A stretch of 64,000 bases of DNA from Kiloniellaceae bacterium (GCA_021776195.1 JAJFGK010000162.1:62001-126000); one strand, 5' to 3'; shown: positions 7,162 through 16,215, counted from the stretch's first letter. Numbers and translations are program-made. The notes: a model not told the origin generated them from the sequence alone.

Positions 7162-9956
7162 TGGCCCAACCTCTCCAAGATGAAGGGCACGTGCACCTGG
7201 TCAGCCTTGTAGTTGCCGGTCAGGGCGTACATCACAAGGTTGACGCCAAAGCGGTAGGCCAGTTCACGCTGTCGCACGCCGCCGGGCACCAGCGCATGCA
7301 GCGGCTGACCCAGGTTATCGACCGCCCAGGCGCCGGCCCAGTCGTTGCTGCCGATCAGGATCGAGGTGACGCCGTCGTTCGCCGCGTCCTGTTCGACCTC
7401 GATCCAGAGCGCGCCACCCAGATAGCGGCCCGGAAAGTCCTGCATCAGATAGAAGGCCTTGGTCAGCACATGGTCCGGCGGCACCGGCCCGAGCGGCGGC
7501 ACGTCGATGCCCTCCAGCAGGGTCTGCAGCGCTTCGGCGGCGCGGCTTGACTGACCCAGCACCTGGGCGCCGGCGCTGGGGTCGCGGGTGTCGAAGAGGA
7601 TCGTGCCGCCGTTGCGCATGAAGTCCTCGACCTTGCGCTTGGCGTTCTCGCTGATGCGGTCGGGGTTCCGGGTCACCGGCCAGTAGAGCAGAGGGTAGAA
7701 GGCCAGTTCGTCGGACTCGATATTGACCGCCATGGGCGCCAGGGCCTCGACCGAGGTGCGCAGGCGCAACACCCGTGACAGGCCGGCGAGGCCGGCTTTG
7801 CTGGTGGCGTCGATCTCCGGTATGTCGGTGGTGACATAGGCCAGTCGGGTCGACAGCGTGGCCAGCAGCGCGCGCTGGTCGTCCCGATTGGTCTGGGCCT
7901 GGGCGGTTTGGGCCTGGGCGGTCCCGGGCAGGCCGGCGGCAAGGGATCCCACCAGGAGGGACGCCACTAGCATCAGCGGCAGCGCGCCGCGGCCCAGCCC
8001 CGATCTGCCTGGCGTGGCCTGGAGCAGGCCGCGCAGAATGATCGAAATCATGAGGTCCGCGAGAAACAGGACAGCGGCGGCGAAGAGCAGCCAGGGCTTC
8101 AACTCGTCGTCCCTGCGCTCCTCGATCTCGTGCTTGACGACTCCGCCGGGCAGGGCGCCGAGCGGCGCCAGGGGCGCCAGCGCCCCACCCAGATTGTGCG
8201 CCCGGCGCAGGCTGTCCTTGCCGTAGAAGCCGGGCGGGTGCGCCGCGTCCGGCGCCGCCGCCGGTCCGTCGGGCCCATAGGCCAGGGAGGTCGCGCCCGG
8301 TGTCGGCGCGCCCAGGACGCCGAAGCCGTCGAGCAGCGCCAGCGGCGGCAGCGGTTCTTCTTCCTGGGCCGCGCTGAGGCCCTGGCTGAGGTCGAGCAGG
8401 CGCTTGAGCATCTGCACGAAGAGGCCGGACAGCGCCAGGTTGGACCAGTCGGTGTTGGCCGTGGTGTGGACCAGCACCAGCCAGCCGTCGCCGCGCTCCT
8501 CGGCGGTCACCAGGGGCGTGCCGTCGGCCAGCCGGGCCCAGGTCTTGAGCGGCAGGTCCAGGGTCGGCTCGGCCAGGACCTGGCGCGTCACCAGGACGTC
8601 GGGCTGAACGGTCAGCCCGCGGAAGGGACTTTGCGCCGGGAAGGGGGCCAGGCCAGCCGGCGTCTCCCAGGTCAGCGCACCGCCCAGGACCCGGTCGCCG
8701 CCGCGCAGCCGGACCGGCAGCAGGGTGTTCTCGTTCTCGGCGATCCGCGGCCCGGCGAAGCGCAGCAGGATGCCGCCGCGCTTCATCCAGTCCTCGACCA
8801 GCGGGATCGCGCTTTCCTCCAGCGCGCCGGCCCCGTCGGGCATGACCAGCACCGCGATCTCGCGGCGCAGCAACTCGTCGATCTCGCCGCGGCGCAGCTC
8901 GGTGAAGGGCTCGAGCGCCCGCTCCAGGTAGTAGTTCTCGCGCAGCAGCGGCTGACTGATGTCGCTGGTCGCCAGGGTGACCAGCCCAACCGGACGGCGG
9001 CGCCAGCGCTCGTCGAGCAGCAGCACGGCGCCGGCGCTGGTTTCATTTTCGATCTGCAACTGAGTGATCCGGTTGCGCAGCTCGACCGGGAGTTCGACCT
9101 GGCCGGTGCCCTCGATCTCGCCGTCCCCGAAGCGCACCAGGGTGCGGGCCAGGATGCCGCCATCGGGTCCGGAGCCGAGGACCGCGCGTTCCTGAGGCGG
9201 GCCGGCCTCGGCACGCTGCAGGCGCAGGGTCAGGCCCAGCGGTTCGACCTTCGGCGGCAGCAACAGCAGGGCCCTCTGGCCGGCCTGGGCTTCCACCACA
9301 TCGAGGCGGCCGAGGCGCTGCAGGCTTCCGGCGAAGCGGTCGATCATCTCGTCGTCTTCGCCATGGCGCAGGCCGTCGCTGAACCAGGTGACCGCGGCCG
9401 TGCCTTGCCAGCTGGCGGCCTCGACCGCGGCCAGGGCGGCGGCGCGGTCCGCTGGCCAGGGCTTGGGGCGCAGCTCCTTGACCCGGCTGCGCGCCTCGCC
9501 GGCCGGCAACAGCGGGCTCAAGGCCACGGCCTCGCCGTTCGCCGGCGGCGCGGTCAACAGCAGGCGGACCGGGCGGTTCTCGCGTTCGGCCTGGGCCAGA
9601 AGCTGCTCGATGGCGGCCTGGCGTTTCGACCAGTCCCGGGCCGCCGGCCAGGCGTCATCCACCACCACCACGACCGGCCCCGAGCCATAGAGCTGTTGCG
9701 AGGGGTTCAATAGGGGCTGCGCCAGGGCGAAGATGACCAGGGCGACGATCAGCAGGCGCAGGATCAGCAGCCAGGGCGGCGTATGGGCCGGTGTTTCCTC
9801 GGGTGCCGCGAGTTCGTGCAGCAGCCGGATGGCGGGAAAGCTAAGGGTCCGCGGCGAGGGCGGCGTGACCCTGAGCAGCAGCCAGATGACCGGCAGGCTG
9901 GCCAGGGCCAGAAGCAGCCAGGGTTGGGCGAAGCCGATGACGCCGAGGTTCAGCAT
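7158..9956 (-). CDS. BatA-like N-terminal and DUF4159 membrane protein
   Basis: A 932-residue protein. It begins with the BatA/aerotolerance-regulator N-terminal segment (FAQPWLLLALASLPVIWLLL, then PSPRTLSFPAIRLL) and a second membrane helix around 65-80. A vWA-like region follows (VVVVVDDAWPAARDW). Two hydrophobic segments occur at about 635-690; the second reads like an internal signal peptide and ends in the repeat AQTAQAQT, just before the DUF4159 domain (RLAYVTTDIPEIDATS to the end). This suggests an ancient fusion of a BatA-type membrane protein with a DUF4159 protein. It lies between the DUF58 gene (5-base gap) and the next gene (4-base overlap) in one operon. Confidence 0.85.
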   Translation of the reverse strand: MLNLGVIGFAQPWLLLALASLPVIWLLLRVTPPSPRTLSFPAIRLLHELAAPEETPAHTPPWLLILRLLIVALVIFALAQPLLNPSQQLYGSGPVVVVVDDAWPAARDWSKRQAAIEQLLAQAERENRPVRLLLTAPPANGEAVALSPLLPAGEARSRVKELRPKPWPADRAAALAAVEAASWQGTAAVTWFSDGLRHGEDDEMIDRFAGSLQRLGRLDVVEAQAGQRALLLLPPKVEPLGLTLRLQRAEAGPPQERAVLGSGPDGGILARTLVRFGDGEIEGTGQVELPVELRNRITQLQIENETSAGAVLLLDERWRRRPVGLVTLATSDISQPLLRENYYLERALEPFTELRRGEIDELLRREIAVLVMPDGAGALEESAIPLVEDWMKRGGILLRFAGPRIAENENTLLPVRLRGGDRVLGGALTWETPAGLAPFPAQSPFRGLTVQPDVLVTRQVLAEPTLDLPLKTWARLADGTPLVTAEERGDGWLVLVHTTANTDWSNLALSGLFVQMLKRLLDLSQGLSAAQEEEPLPPLALLDGFGVLGAPTPGATSLAYGPDGPAAAPDAAHPPGFYGKDSLRRAHNLGGALAPLAPLGALPGGVVKHEIEERRDDELKPWLLFAAAVLFLADLMISIILRGLLQATPGRSGLGRGALPLMLVASLLVGSLAAGLPGTAQAQTAQAQTNRDDQRALLATLSTRLAYVTTDIPEIDATSKAGLAGLSRVLRLRTSVEALAPMAVNIESDELAFYPLLYWPVTRNPDRISENAKRKVEDFMRNGGTILFDTRDPSAGAQVLGQSSRAAEALQTLLEGIDVPPLGPVPPDHVLTKAFYLMQDFPGRYLGGALWIEVEQDAANDGVTSILIGSNDWAGAWAVDNLGQPLHALVPGGVRQRELAYRFGVNLVMYALTGNYKADQVHVPFILERLGQ

Positions 9957-9961
9957 GGCCG

Positions 9962-10849
9962 CTACCTCCCCGGCGCCAGGGACTGGTAGAGCGCCATCAA
10001 CGCGGTCTGCGGCGGATGGTCGGTGCGGTGCAGGCTGTAGCCCCAGTCGAGCGACTGGGCCAGCGAGCGCAGGCTCGCCTTGAGCGCCTGGACGCGCTGC
10101 TCATAGGCCTCGCGCACCGTCTCGACCCGGGGCAGCAGCCAGGGCTCCTCGCCCTCCAGGCCGAGGAAGCGCACGCGGCCGTCGTAGGGCAGCGTCTCCT
10201 CGGCGGGATCGAGGATCTGCAGGATGCGTCCCTTGATGCCGCGCTGCGCGAAGATGCGCAGGCGCTCGACGGTGCGCTCGAAATCGCCCAGGAAATCGCC
10301 CATCACCACCAGCTGGGCATGACGCGGCAGCGGGATCTGCGGCGGCAGGCTGCGCTCGGCCCCCGCGCCCGTCCCGGCACCGGCCTGGAGCAGTGCCGTC
10401 ATGCGCCCGAGGGTCGCCTGACTGCTGGAGGGGCGCTGTCCGGTGCCGAGCAGCGCGACATGCTCGCCGCCGCGCACCAGCAGGACCGCCAGGGCCAGCG
10501 CCAACAGGTCGGCCCGCGCCCGCTTTTCCGGCAGCTCCGGCTGGGAGGACCAGTCCATCGAAGGCGAGCCGTCGCGCCAGATCCACACCGACTGCGCCGC
10601 TTCCCATTCCATCTCGCGGATGAAGACATGATCGCTCTTGGCCGACTGGCGCCAATCGATGCGCTGCGGGGCGTCGCCCTGTTGATAGCGGCGGAACTGC
10701 CAGAAGGATTCGCCCTGGCCGACCCGGCGCCGGCCATGGACGCCCTGCGCCACCGTGAAGGCGACCTGGCGCGCCTCGACCAGCAGGGGCGGCAGGTTGG
10801 ACGCCAGTCCCTCGGCGTGGTGACGCAGATTGGCGGCGGTCGATGTCAT
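9962..10849 (-). CDS. DUF58 domain-containing protein
   Basis: A 295-residue DUF58 protein, a family related to von Willebrand A domains and nearly always encoded beside MoxR ATPases. The family core is visible as FRRYQQGDAPQRIDWRQSAK followed by VFIREMEWE, with a WRDGSPSMDW metal-site-like strand and LVVMGDFLGDFE. No membrane helix is apparent, so it is probably a cytoplasmic or peripheral partner of the MoxR ATPase upstream. The gene is 21 bases downstream of moxR and 5 bases upstream of the BatA/DUF4159 gene, so all four are almost certainly cotranscribed. Precise role unknown. Confidence 0.9.
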   Translation of the reverse strand: MTSTAANLRHHAEGLASNLPPLLVEARQVAFTVAQGVHGRRRVGQGESFWQFRRYQQGDAPQRIDWRQSAKSDHVFIREMEWEAAQSVWIWRDGSPSMDWSSQPELPEKRARADLLALALAVLLVRGGEHVALLGTGQRPSSSQATLGRMTALLQAGAGTGAGAERSLPPQIPLPRHAQLVVMGDFLGDFERTVERLRIFAQRGIKGRILQILDPAEETLPYDGRVRFLGLEGEEPWLLPRVETVREAYEQRVQALKASLRSLAQSLDWGYSLHRTDHPPQTALMALYQSLAPGR

Positions 10850-10870
10850 GGCCCTGGCCGATCCACGCGA

Positions 10871-11887
10871 TCAGTCGAGGGCCGCGGTCAGACGCTTGAT
10901 GACATTGTCGATGGTCACGCCCTCGGCCCGGGCGGTGAAGGTCAAGTCCATGCGGTGTCTGAGAATCGGCCCCGCCAGGGCGACGACATCGTCGACCGAG
11001 GGCGCCAGGCGGCCGTCCATCAGTGCCCGGGCCCGGGTCGCCAGCATGAAGGCCTGGCTGGCGCGCGGACCCGGCCCCCAGGAGATCTGCTCTTTCAGTC
11101 CCGACAGGCTGGTGCTTTCCGGCCGGCCGTCGCGCACCAGGCGCAAGATCGCCTCGACCACGGCCTCGCCCACCGGCATGCGGCGCAGCACGCGCTGTGC
11201 GGCCATCAGCTCGTCGGGCGTCATGACCGCCTTGGCCTCGCTTTCCACCGACCCGGTCGTGGCGATCAGCATCTGCCGCTCGGCATCCAGATCGGGATAG
11301 CCGACGTCGATCTGCAGCAAGAAGCGGTCGAGCTGCGCCTCGGGCAGAGGATAGGTGCCCTCCTGCTCCAACGGGTTCTGGGTCGCCAGGACGTGGAAAG
11401 GACGGGGCAGGTCGCGGGTCTGCCCGGCGATGGTCACCCGCCGTTCCTGCATCGCCTGCAGCAGCGCCGATTGGGTCCGCGGGCTCGCCCGGTTGATTTC
11501 ATCGGCCATCAAAAGCTGACAGAAGACCGGCCCGGTTATGAAGCGAAACGAGCGGTGACCGCTCTCGCCTTCCTCCAGGACCTCGGAGCCGAGAATATCG
11601 GAGGGCATGAGATCGGGGGTGCATTGAATGCGCTTGTCTTCCAGTCCGAAGACCGTTCCCATGGTCTCGACAAGGCGGGTCTTGGCCAGGCCGGGCACGC
11701 CGATCAAGAGGCCGTGGCCGCCGGCAAGCAGAGTGATTAGCGTTTGATCGAGGACGGCTTCCTGGCCGAAGATGACCTCGCTGATGGCGGCACGGGCCAG
11801 CCGCAAGCGCAGGCCGACACGTTCGATTTCGGCGGCGAGCTGTTCGGCCGCCGCGGGATCGGGCATAAGTGGGCGGGGATCGGTCAA
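10871..11887 (-). CDS. MoxR-family AAA+ ATPase
   Basis: A 338-residue AAA+ ATPase of the MoxR family, chaperone-like ATPases that act with vWA-domain partners in protein-complex maturation. Walker A is GVPGLAKT at 63-70, Walker B is LLMADE with D129/E130, the sensor-1 region is FHVLATQNPLEQEGTYPLPEAQLDRF, and the C-terminal lid domain follows. It is the first gene of the four-gene minus-strand cluster and is divergent from the DUF1285 gene across a 117-base gap that must hold both promoters. The DUF58 and BatA-like partners directly downstream support a joint machine. Confidence 0.95.
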   Translation of the reverse strand: MTDPRPLMPDPAAAEQLAAEIERVGLRLRLARAAISEVIFGQEAVLDQTLITLLAGGHGLLIGVPGLAKTRLVETMGTVFGLEDKRIQCTPDLMPSDILGSEVLEEGESGHRSFRFITGPVFCQLLMADEINRASPRTQSALLQAMQERRVTIAGQTRDLPRPFHVLATQNPLEQEGTYPLPEAQLDRFLLQIDVGYPDLDAERQMLIATTGSVESEAKAVMTPDELMAAQRVLRRMPVGEAVVEAILRLVRDGRPESTSLSGLKEQISWGPGPRASQAFMLATRARALMDGRLAPSVDDVVALAGPILRHRMDLTFTARAEGVTIDNVIKRLTAALD

Positions 11888-12004
11888 GGGCTATCCTCTC
11901 TCGTCGCGATGCCCTCGCGTTACGATCTGCTGTCTTGCGATCGGATCGGGCGGGGCCAAACTGTCGGTGACATTTCGCGTCCAGGTACGCATGTGGTGCA
12001 GACT

Positions 12005-12577
12005 ATGATGAAAAACGAGACCAAGCCAGCCGAAGATGGTCAAAATCTCGGCATCGGCCCTGACGGAAAACCGGACGGCGAAATCCGTGACGGCGCGGCC
12101 ACTTACCCGGCCGAGGGCGACTTCGCCATGCGCATCGCGGCCGACGGGACGTGGTTCCACCAGGGCCGGCCGATCCATCGCAAGCCCCTGGCCAAGCTCT
12201 TTTCTTCGATTCTGAAACGCGACGCCGCGGGGGTCTATTGGCTCGAAACCCCGGTGGAGCGCGGCCGCATCGAGGTCGAGGATGCGCCCTTCGTGGCGGT
12301 GGAATGCCTGGTCCAGGGCGAGGGCCGCGATCAGGTGCTGCGTTTTCGCACCTCGCTCGACGACTGGTTCGAGGCCGGACCGGCGAATCCGATTCGCGTC
12401 GCCCTCGACCCCGACAGCGGCGCGCCACGGCCCTATGTGACGGTGCGCGACGGCCTCGAGGCGCTGATCTTGCGTTCGGTCTACTACGATCTGGTTGACC
12501 GCGCCCTGGCGGCCGGCGACGACGAAGCCGACTTCGTCGGCCTGTGGAGCCACGGCTCTTTTTTCCCTCTCGGATGA
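12005..12577 (+). CDS. DUF1285 domain-containing protein
   Basis: A 190-residue protein matching the DUF1285 family, small cytosolic proteins of unknown function common in alphaproteobacteria. The conserved part starts at about residue 40 with MRIAADGTWFHQGRPIHRKP, continues with LAKLFSSILKRDAAGVYWL and ends with DFVGLWSHGSFFPLG. The first 40 residues are polar and probably disordered. The two tandem ATGs at 12005 and 12008 lack a clear Shine-Dalgarno sequence, so the start is uncertain and could be further in. The stop overlaps the NUDIX start as ATGA, so the two are translationally coupled. The order DUF1285-NUDIX-cca recurs in related genomes. Confidence 0.85.
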   Translation: MMKNETKPAEDGQNLGIGPDGKPDGEIRDGAATYPAEGDFAMRIAADGTWFHQGRPIHRKPLAKLFSSILKRDAAGVYWLETPVERGRIEVEDAPFVAVECLVQGEGRDQVLRFRTSLDDWFEAGPANPIRVALDPDSGAPRPYVTVRDGLEALILRSVYYDLVDRALAAGDDEADFVGLWSHGSFFPLG

Positions 12578-13314
12578 AGGACCCGCGCGTTCCCGTGTCG
12601 ATAGCCCATACCCCCGAACAGCTCCGCGCTCTGCTGGGCGAACGCGCCGCCCTGGACCGCGCCGCCCTGGACCGCGCCGCCCTGAACCGCGCCGCCTTGG
12701 GACAGGAGGGCGCCGTGCATCGGCGCTCGCCGGTCGGCGAGGCCGAGGCCCGCAGCCAGCGCGGCGACCACAGCCTCGACCCCTCTCTTTATGAGCCCGA
12801 TCAACCGCTGCGCGACGCCGCGGTCATGGTGCCGATCGTGTTGCGCGAGGCGGAGCCCACCCTGCTGCTGACCCGGCGGACCGATCACCTGAACCGTCAT
12901 GCCGGGCAGATCTCCTTTCCCGGCGGCGGCGTCGATCCGGGCGACGCCGACAGCACCGCCGCGGCGCTGCGCGAAACCCGGGAAGAGATCGGCCTTGCCG
13001 CCGAGCAGATCGAGATCGTCGGGCAGCTCGATCACTACCTGGTGCGCAGCGGCTTCCTGGTGGTGCCCCTGGTCGGGTTGGTCCAGCCGCCCTTCGACTT
13101 GACGCTCAATCCCTCCGAGGTCGCCGAGGTCTTCGAAGTGCCGCTGTCGTTCTTTCTGACCCCCGGCCGCAAGGAGCGTCACAGCCGGATGTTCCTGGGC
13201 AAGAAGCGGCCCTTCTATGCCTATCCTTACGGCGAGTATTACATCTGGGGTGCCACGGCGGGGATGATCGCCAACCTTTCCGAGGTGCTGCGCCCCGAAC
13301 TGGCGGAGACCTGA
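12574..13314 (+). CDS. NUDIX hydrolase, CoA-pyrophosphatase type
   Basis: A 246-residue NUDIX hydrolase. The Nudix box lies at about 118-141 (GGVDPGDADSTAAALRETRE then EIGL), preceded by the family signature LLTRRTDHLNRHAGQISFPG that marks the CoA/acyl-CoA diphosphatase subgroup (NudL/YeaB-like), which cleaves coenzyme A to 4'-phosphopantetheine and 3',5'-ADP. The N-terminus is unusual: residues 25-43 are a tandem AALDR pentapeptide repeat encoded by a 15-base DNA repeat. It starts inside the DUF1285 stop and ends just before the cca region, in one operon. Confidence 0.9.
   Translation: MKDPRVPVSIAHTPEQLRALLGERAALDRAALDRAALNRAALGQEGAVHRRSPVGEAEARSQRGDHSLDPSLYEPDQPLRDAAVMVPIVLREAEPTLLLTRRTDHLNRHAGQISFPGGGVDPGDADSTAAALRETREEIGLAAEQIEIVGQLDHYLVRSGFLVVPLVGLVQPPFDLTLNPSEVAEVFEVPLSFFLTPGRKERHSRMFLGKKRPFYAYPYGEYYIWGATAGMIANLSEVLRPELAET
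12646..12698 (+). repeat. 15-bp in-frame tandem repeat (AALDR)
   Basis: About 3.5 copies of the 15-base unit gccgccctggaccgc occur inside the NUDIX gene. The unit is five codons, so changes in copy number would keep the frame. The third copy carries one change (ggaccgc to gaaccgc, D to N) and the last copy is partial. The repeat falls in the N-terminal extension ahead of the catalytic domain. Confidence 0.85.
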
Positions 13315-13401
13315 GCCTTGCCCGCGCGCCACCCCCCGGCCCCGCCCCCGCCCCCGGTCCTGCCCTCGGCCCCGGCCCCGGCCCCGGCCCAGGAGATCGC
13401 A

Positions 13402-14628
13402 GTGGCGGACTGGATGACCGCGCCGCCGCTGGCCGCCGTGGTCGCCGCTTTGGCGGCGGACGGGACCGAGGTCCGCTTCGTCGGCGGTTGCGTGCGCGAC
13501 AGCCTGGTCGGCCGGCCGATCCGGGATATCGATATCGCCACCCCGGACGCCCCGGCACGCGTGCTGGATAAGCTGGCGGCCGCCGGCCTGAAGGCCGTGC
13601 CGACCGGCCTCGACCACGGCACCGTGACGGCGGTGAGCGACGGCCGGGGCTACGAGATCACCACCCTCAGGCGCGACCTCGAAACCGATGGCCGGCACGC
13701 CAAGGTCGCCTTCACCGACAACTGGGAGGCCGATGCGGCGCGCCGCGATCTGACCATCAATGCCCTGTCCCTGACCCCCGATGGCCGGCTCTACGATCCC
13801 TTTGGCGGGCGCCAGGACTTGGCCGCGGGCCGGGTGCGCTTCGTCGGCGCGGCGGACCTGCGGGTGGCCGAGGACTGGCTGCGCGCCCTGCGCTTCTTTC
13901 GCTTCCACGCCCACTTCGGCCGCGGCGCGCTCGACCCGGAAGGCCTGGCGGCGGCGCGCGGATCCCTGGCCGGCGTGGCCGGGCTGTCGCGCGAGCGGGT
14001 GCGTCACGAGCTGCTGCGTCTGCTGGAAGCCCCGGATCCCACGGCGAGCCTCGCCGGAATGGCGGAGACCGGCCTGCTCGCCGTGGTCCTGCCGGCGGGA
14101 TCCGAAGTGGACCGCTGCGCCCGCCTGGTGGCCCTGGAGCGGGATCTGAACCAGTCCCCCGACGCCCTCTTGCGCCTGGCCGCTCTGCTGCGCGGCGATG
14201 CTGAGGCGCTGGAACGCGAAGGCCGGCGGCTGCGCCTGTCCAACACCCAGAGCGCGACCCTGGTCGCCTTGCGCCGCCTGGCCGATGACATCGAGAAACG
14301 CACGCCGGCGGACCGGGCTACGACTCTGGACCACGACCTGTACCGGTCGGGAGCGCTCACGGTCCGTCGGGCGCTGCTGCTTGCCGCCGCCGAGCCGGAG
14401 AAGATCGATGGCGACGCTCTGGCGGCGCTGCTGGACCGCAGTGCCGACTGGGTGCCGGTTGCCTTTCCCCTCGGCGGCCGCGATCTGCTGAAGCGCGGCG
14501 TCGCCGCCGGCCCGGCGGTCGGCAAGATGATGGTCGCGTTGGAGGACTGGTGGCTCGACGCCGGGCGCGCGCCCGACCGCGCCGCCTGCCTGGCCGAGCT
14601 CGAGGCGCGCCTGACGCGCTTTTCCTAG
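13402..14628 (+). CDS. cca: CCA tRNA nucleotidyltransferase / poly(A) polymerase family
   Basis: A class II nucleotidyltransferase of 408 residues that adds or repairs the 3' CCA end of tRNA. VGGCVRD at 27-33 and the catalytic carboxylates in RDIDIA (D42, D44) form the head domain; KVAFTDNWEADAARRDLTINAL is the flexible-loop/ATP-specificity region; DWLRALRFFRFHAHFG follows. I place the start at GTG 13402 because AGGAGA lies six bases upstream. An in-frame TTG at 13318 would add 28 mostly Pro/Ala residues. It is the third gene of the DUF1285-NUDIX-cca operon. Confidence 0.92.
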   Translation: MADWMTAPPLAAVVAALAADGTEVRFVGGCVRDSLVGRPIRDIDIATPDAPARVLDKLAAAGLKAVPTGLDHGTVTAVSDGRGYEITTLRRDLETDGRHAKVAFTDNWEADAARRDLTINALSLTPDGRLYDPFGGRQDLAAGRVRFVGAADLRVAEDWLRALRFFRFHAHFGRGALDPEGLAAARGSLAGVAGLSRERVRHELLRLLEAPDPTASLAGMAETGLLAVVLPAGSEVDRCARLVALERDLNQSPDALLRLAALLRGDAEALEREGRRLRLSNTQSATLVALRRLADDIEKRTPADRATTLDHDLYRSGALTVRRALLLAAAEPEKIDGDALAALLDRSADWVPVAFPLGGRDLLKRGVAAGPAVGKMMVALEDWWLDAGRAPDRAACLAELEARLTRFS

Positions 14629-14728
14629 GGTGTTTGCTCTACAGTATGTCCCATATGAGACGTTTCGTTCCACGCCGCCGTTCTGCGCCGAAGGTCGAAC
14701 GTTTGTCATTCGTGGCTTTCGGAGACCG

Positions 14729-15643
14729 TTATTTGACCGGAGCAATATTGCTGCGAAGCAGTTCGACGAATTTATCACCCAAGATGCTCGGTTTCTTGTG
14801 TTTAGGCCGATGAACATTGATGCTGTCGTAAAGCGGCATGGTCATATTCGGGATGCGAACCAGTGCGCCCGCATCGAGTCTGGACTGGACCGATCGGGCC
14901 CAGCCCAATGCAATGCCCTGGCCCTTTTCGGCGACGTCAATGCACACCTGGTACGAATTGAAGACCGTCCCTTCCAGCGGTTCCGGTTCTTTCAATCTGA
15001 ACAGCGCCAGGAAACTGCGCCAGTCCGGCCAATGCCGGCCCACATCGGCCAAGTGCAGAAGCGGGCATTTGACGATGTCCATCGGAGTCGCCACGGTTGG
15101 CAATCGTTCGGCAAAGCTGGGTGAGCACACAGGAAATATCGCATCGTCCGCAATCGGTGTAATATTGAACTTCTCTTCTCCCCAGCGACCGTACTGCAAG
15201 CCGATATCGAAGTCTTCACGAACGCTTTCCACGGGCTCGTAGGACGACAGGACGAACAGTTTCACTTTGGGAAAACCGATATGGAACTCGCCTATGGTCG
15301 GCGCGACAAGTGCATTGGCGAGGCTAAGGTCGGAAAACACCGTAAGACTTTCTAGACCAAGCCCAGCCCGCCGCAGACTATCGGCGGTTGTTGCCAGCTC
15401 ACCAAGCGAAGTTCTGACGGTCACCAGCAACCGCTCGCAGTCTGCCGTCGGCAGAACGCTGTAGCGCTGTCGCTCGAACAGCCGCACACCCAAGTCCAGT
15501 TCTAGCTGTCGGACGCGACGGCTCACGCTGGCCTGCGACAGTCCCAATTCATCGGCAGCGTGGGTAAAACTTCGATGGCGGTAGGCTGCCTCAAAGGGCA
15601 GTAGTGTGGCCAAGGGCGGCAGTTGCCGGCGCATTTCAGACAT
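14729..15643 (-). CDS. LysR-type transcriptional regulator (GcvA-like)
   Basis: A 304-residue LysR-type regulator. The N-terminal winged helix-turn-helix is clear: LPFEAAYRHRSFTHAADELG, then LSQASVSRRVRQLELDLGVRLFERQR. The effector-binding domain follows from about residue 95. The SFTHAADELGLSQASVSRRV form is typical of the GcvA subgroup. It is divergent from the CutA-like gene at 15745 with a 101-base AT-rich gap, the usual arrangement for a LysR regulator controlling its neighbours, so the CutA-like protein and the PEP-mutase family enzyme are its probable targets. Base composition here is lower in GC than in flanking core genes. No clear ribosome site distinguishes the ATG at 15643 from one three codons in. 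Confidence 0.9.
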   Translation of the reverse strand: MSEMRRQLPPLATLLPFEAAYRHRSFTHAADELGLSQASVSRRVRQLELDLGVRLFERQRYSVLPTADCERLLVTVRTSLGELATTADSLRRAGLGLESLTVFSDLSLANALVAPTIGEFHIGFPKVKLFVLSSYEPVESVREDFDIGLQYGRWGEEKFNITPIADDAIFPVCSPSFAERLPTVATPMDIVKCPLLHLADVGRHWPDWRSFLALFRLKEPEPLEGTVFNSYQVCIDVAEKGQGIALGWARSVQSRLDAGALVRIPNMTMPLYDSINVHRPKHKKPSILGDKFVELLRSNIAPVK

Positions 15644-15744
15644 TTGGAATTTGCAAACCTTAGATCGATAATCGTTCTTCTTGCTGCGCTTTACACATCT
15701 TAGCTTGTTATAAATCGAATGACTAGTGGAGAGGAAGCGTCCTC
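15644..15744. promoter_or_regulatory. Divergent LysR-type control region
   Basis: A 101-base AT-rich gap between the LysR gene and the divergent 15745 gene. It contains a TATAAAT -10-like element near 15709 reading toward the plus-strand gene and several T-N11-A possibilities, the loose LysR consensus. The site is inferred from gene arrangement; I cannot single out one binding box. Confidence 0.4.
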
Positions 15745-16215
15745 ATGTCCGAACATGAACTCGATGGTTTCGATATGAAACCGACCGTGCTTGAGCGGGA
15801 ATGGTTAATCACTGTGGACACGCCGGCCGGAGGTACTTCGCCTGTGCTCGATGCGCTGGGTGAACAACTGCCCCTCGTGCAAGGCCCCTACGACAACTGC
15901 GTGTTTGTCCGCGAGCAAGGATATCAGCGATTTCGAGCATTGGAGGGCTCGCACGCCGGGGCAGAAGGTGCGATTCAGCAGACTCCGGCCCAACAAATTG
16001 TGTTTTCCCTCCCGCCTGACCGTGAACTCCTAAGCAGGGCATTCGATGTCATTTTTTCGGTTCATGTAAACGAAGAGCCGACAATTCGCGTCGAGGAAGT
16101 CTGGGGCAGTCGCTCTAAGCTGCTGGATGACAAGGATAATCCGAACCGCTACTGGAATCGCCCAGATGCGGAAAGCCTCCATGGCAATGCGGTTGGGGGC
16201 GATGCGGTTGGATAG
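15745..16215 (+). CDS. CutA/Nif3-insert-like small protein (putative)
   Basis: A 156-residue protein I recognise only in part. The segment FDVIFSVHVNEEPTIRVEEVW at about residues 100-120 resembles the HPYEEPVxxV motif of the CutA-like domain found in CutA and inserted in some Nif3/YqfO proteins, with HVNEEP in place of HPYEEP. The rest shows no membrane segment or signal peptide. The last dozen residues (HGNAVGGDAVG) are a small repeat, from a tandem duplication in the DNA around 16183-16213. A GGAGAGGAAG ribosome site lies upstream of the ATG. It sits between the LysR regulator and the PEP-mutase family enzyme. Family call is tentative; no function proposed. Confidence 0.6.
   Translation: MSEHELDGFDMKPTVLEREWLITVDTPAGGTSPVLDALGEQLPLVQGPYDNCVFVREQGYQRFRALEGSHAGAEGAIQQTPAQQIVFSLPPDRELLSRAFDVIFSVHVNEEPTIRVEEVWGSRSKLLDDKDNPNRYWNRPDAESLHGNAVGGDAVG

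Noticed and set aside
8130..9713. Plus-strand open frame of 527 codons
   Set aside because: Antisense of the BatA/DUF4159 gene; no domain seen.
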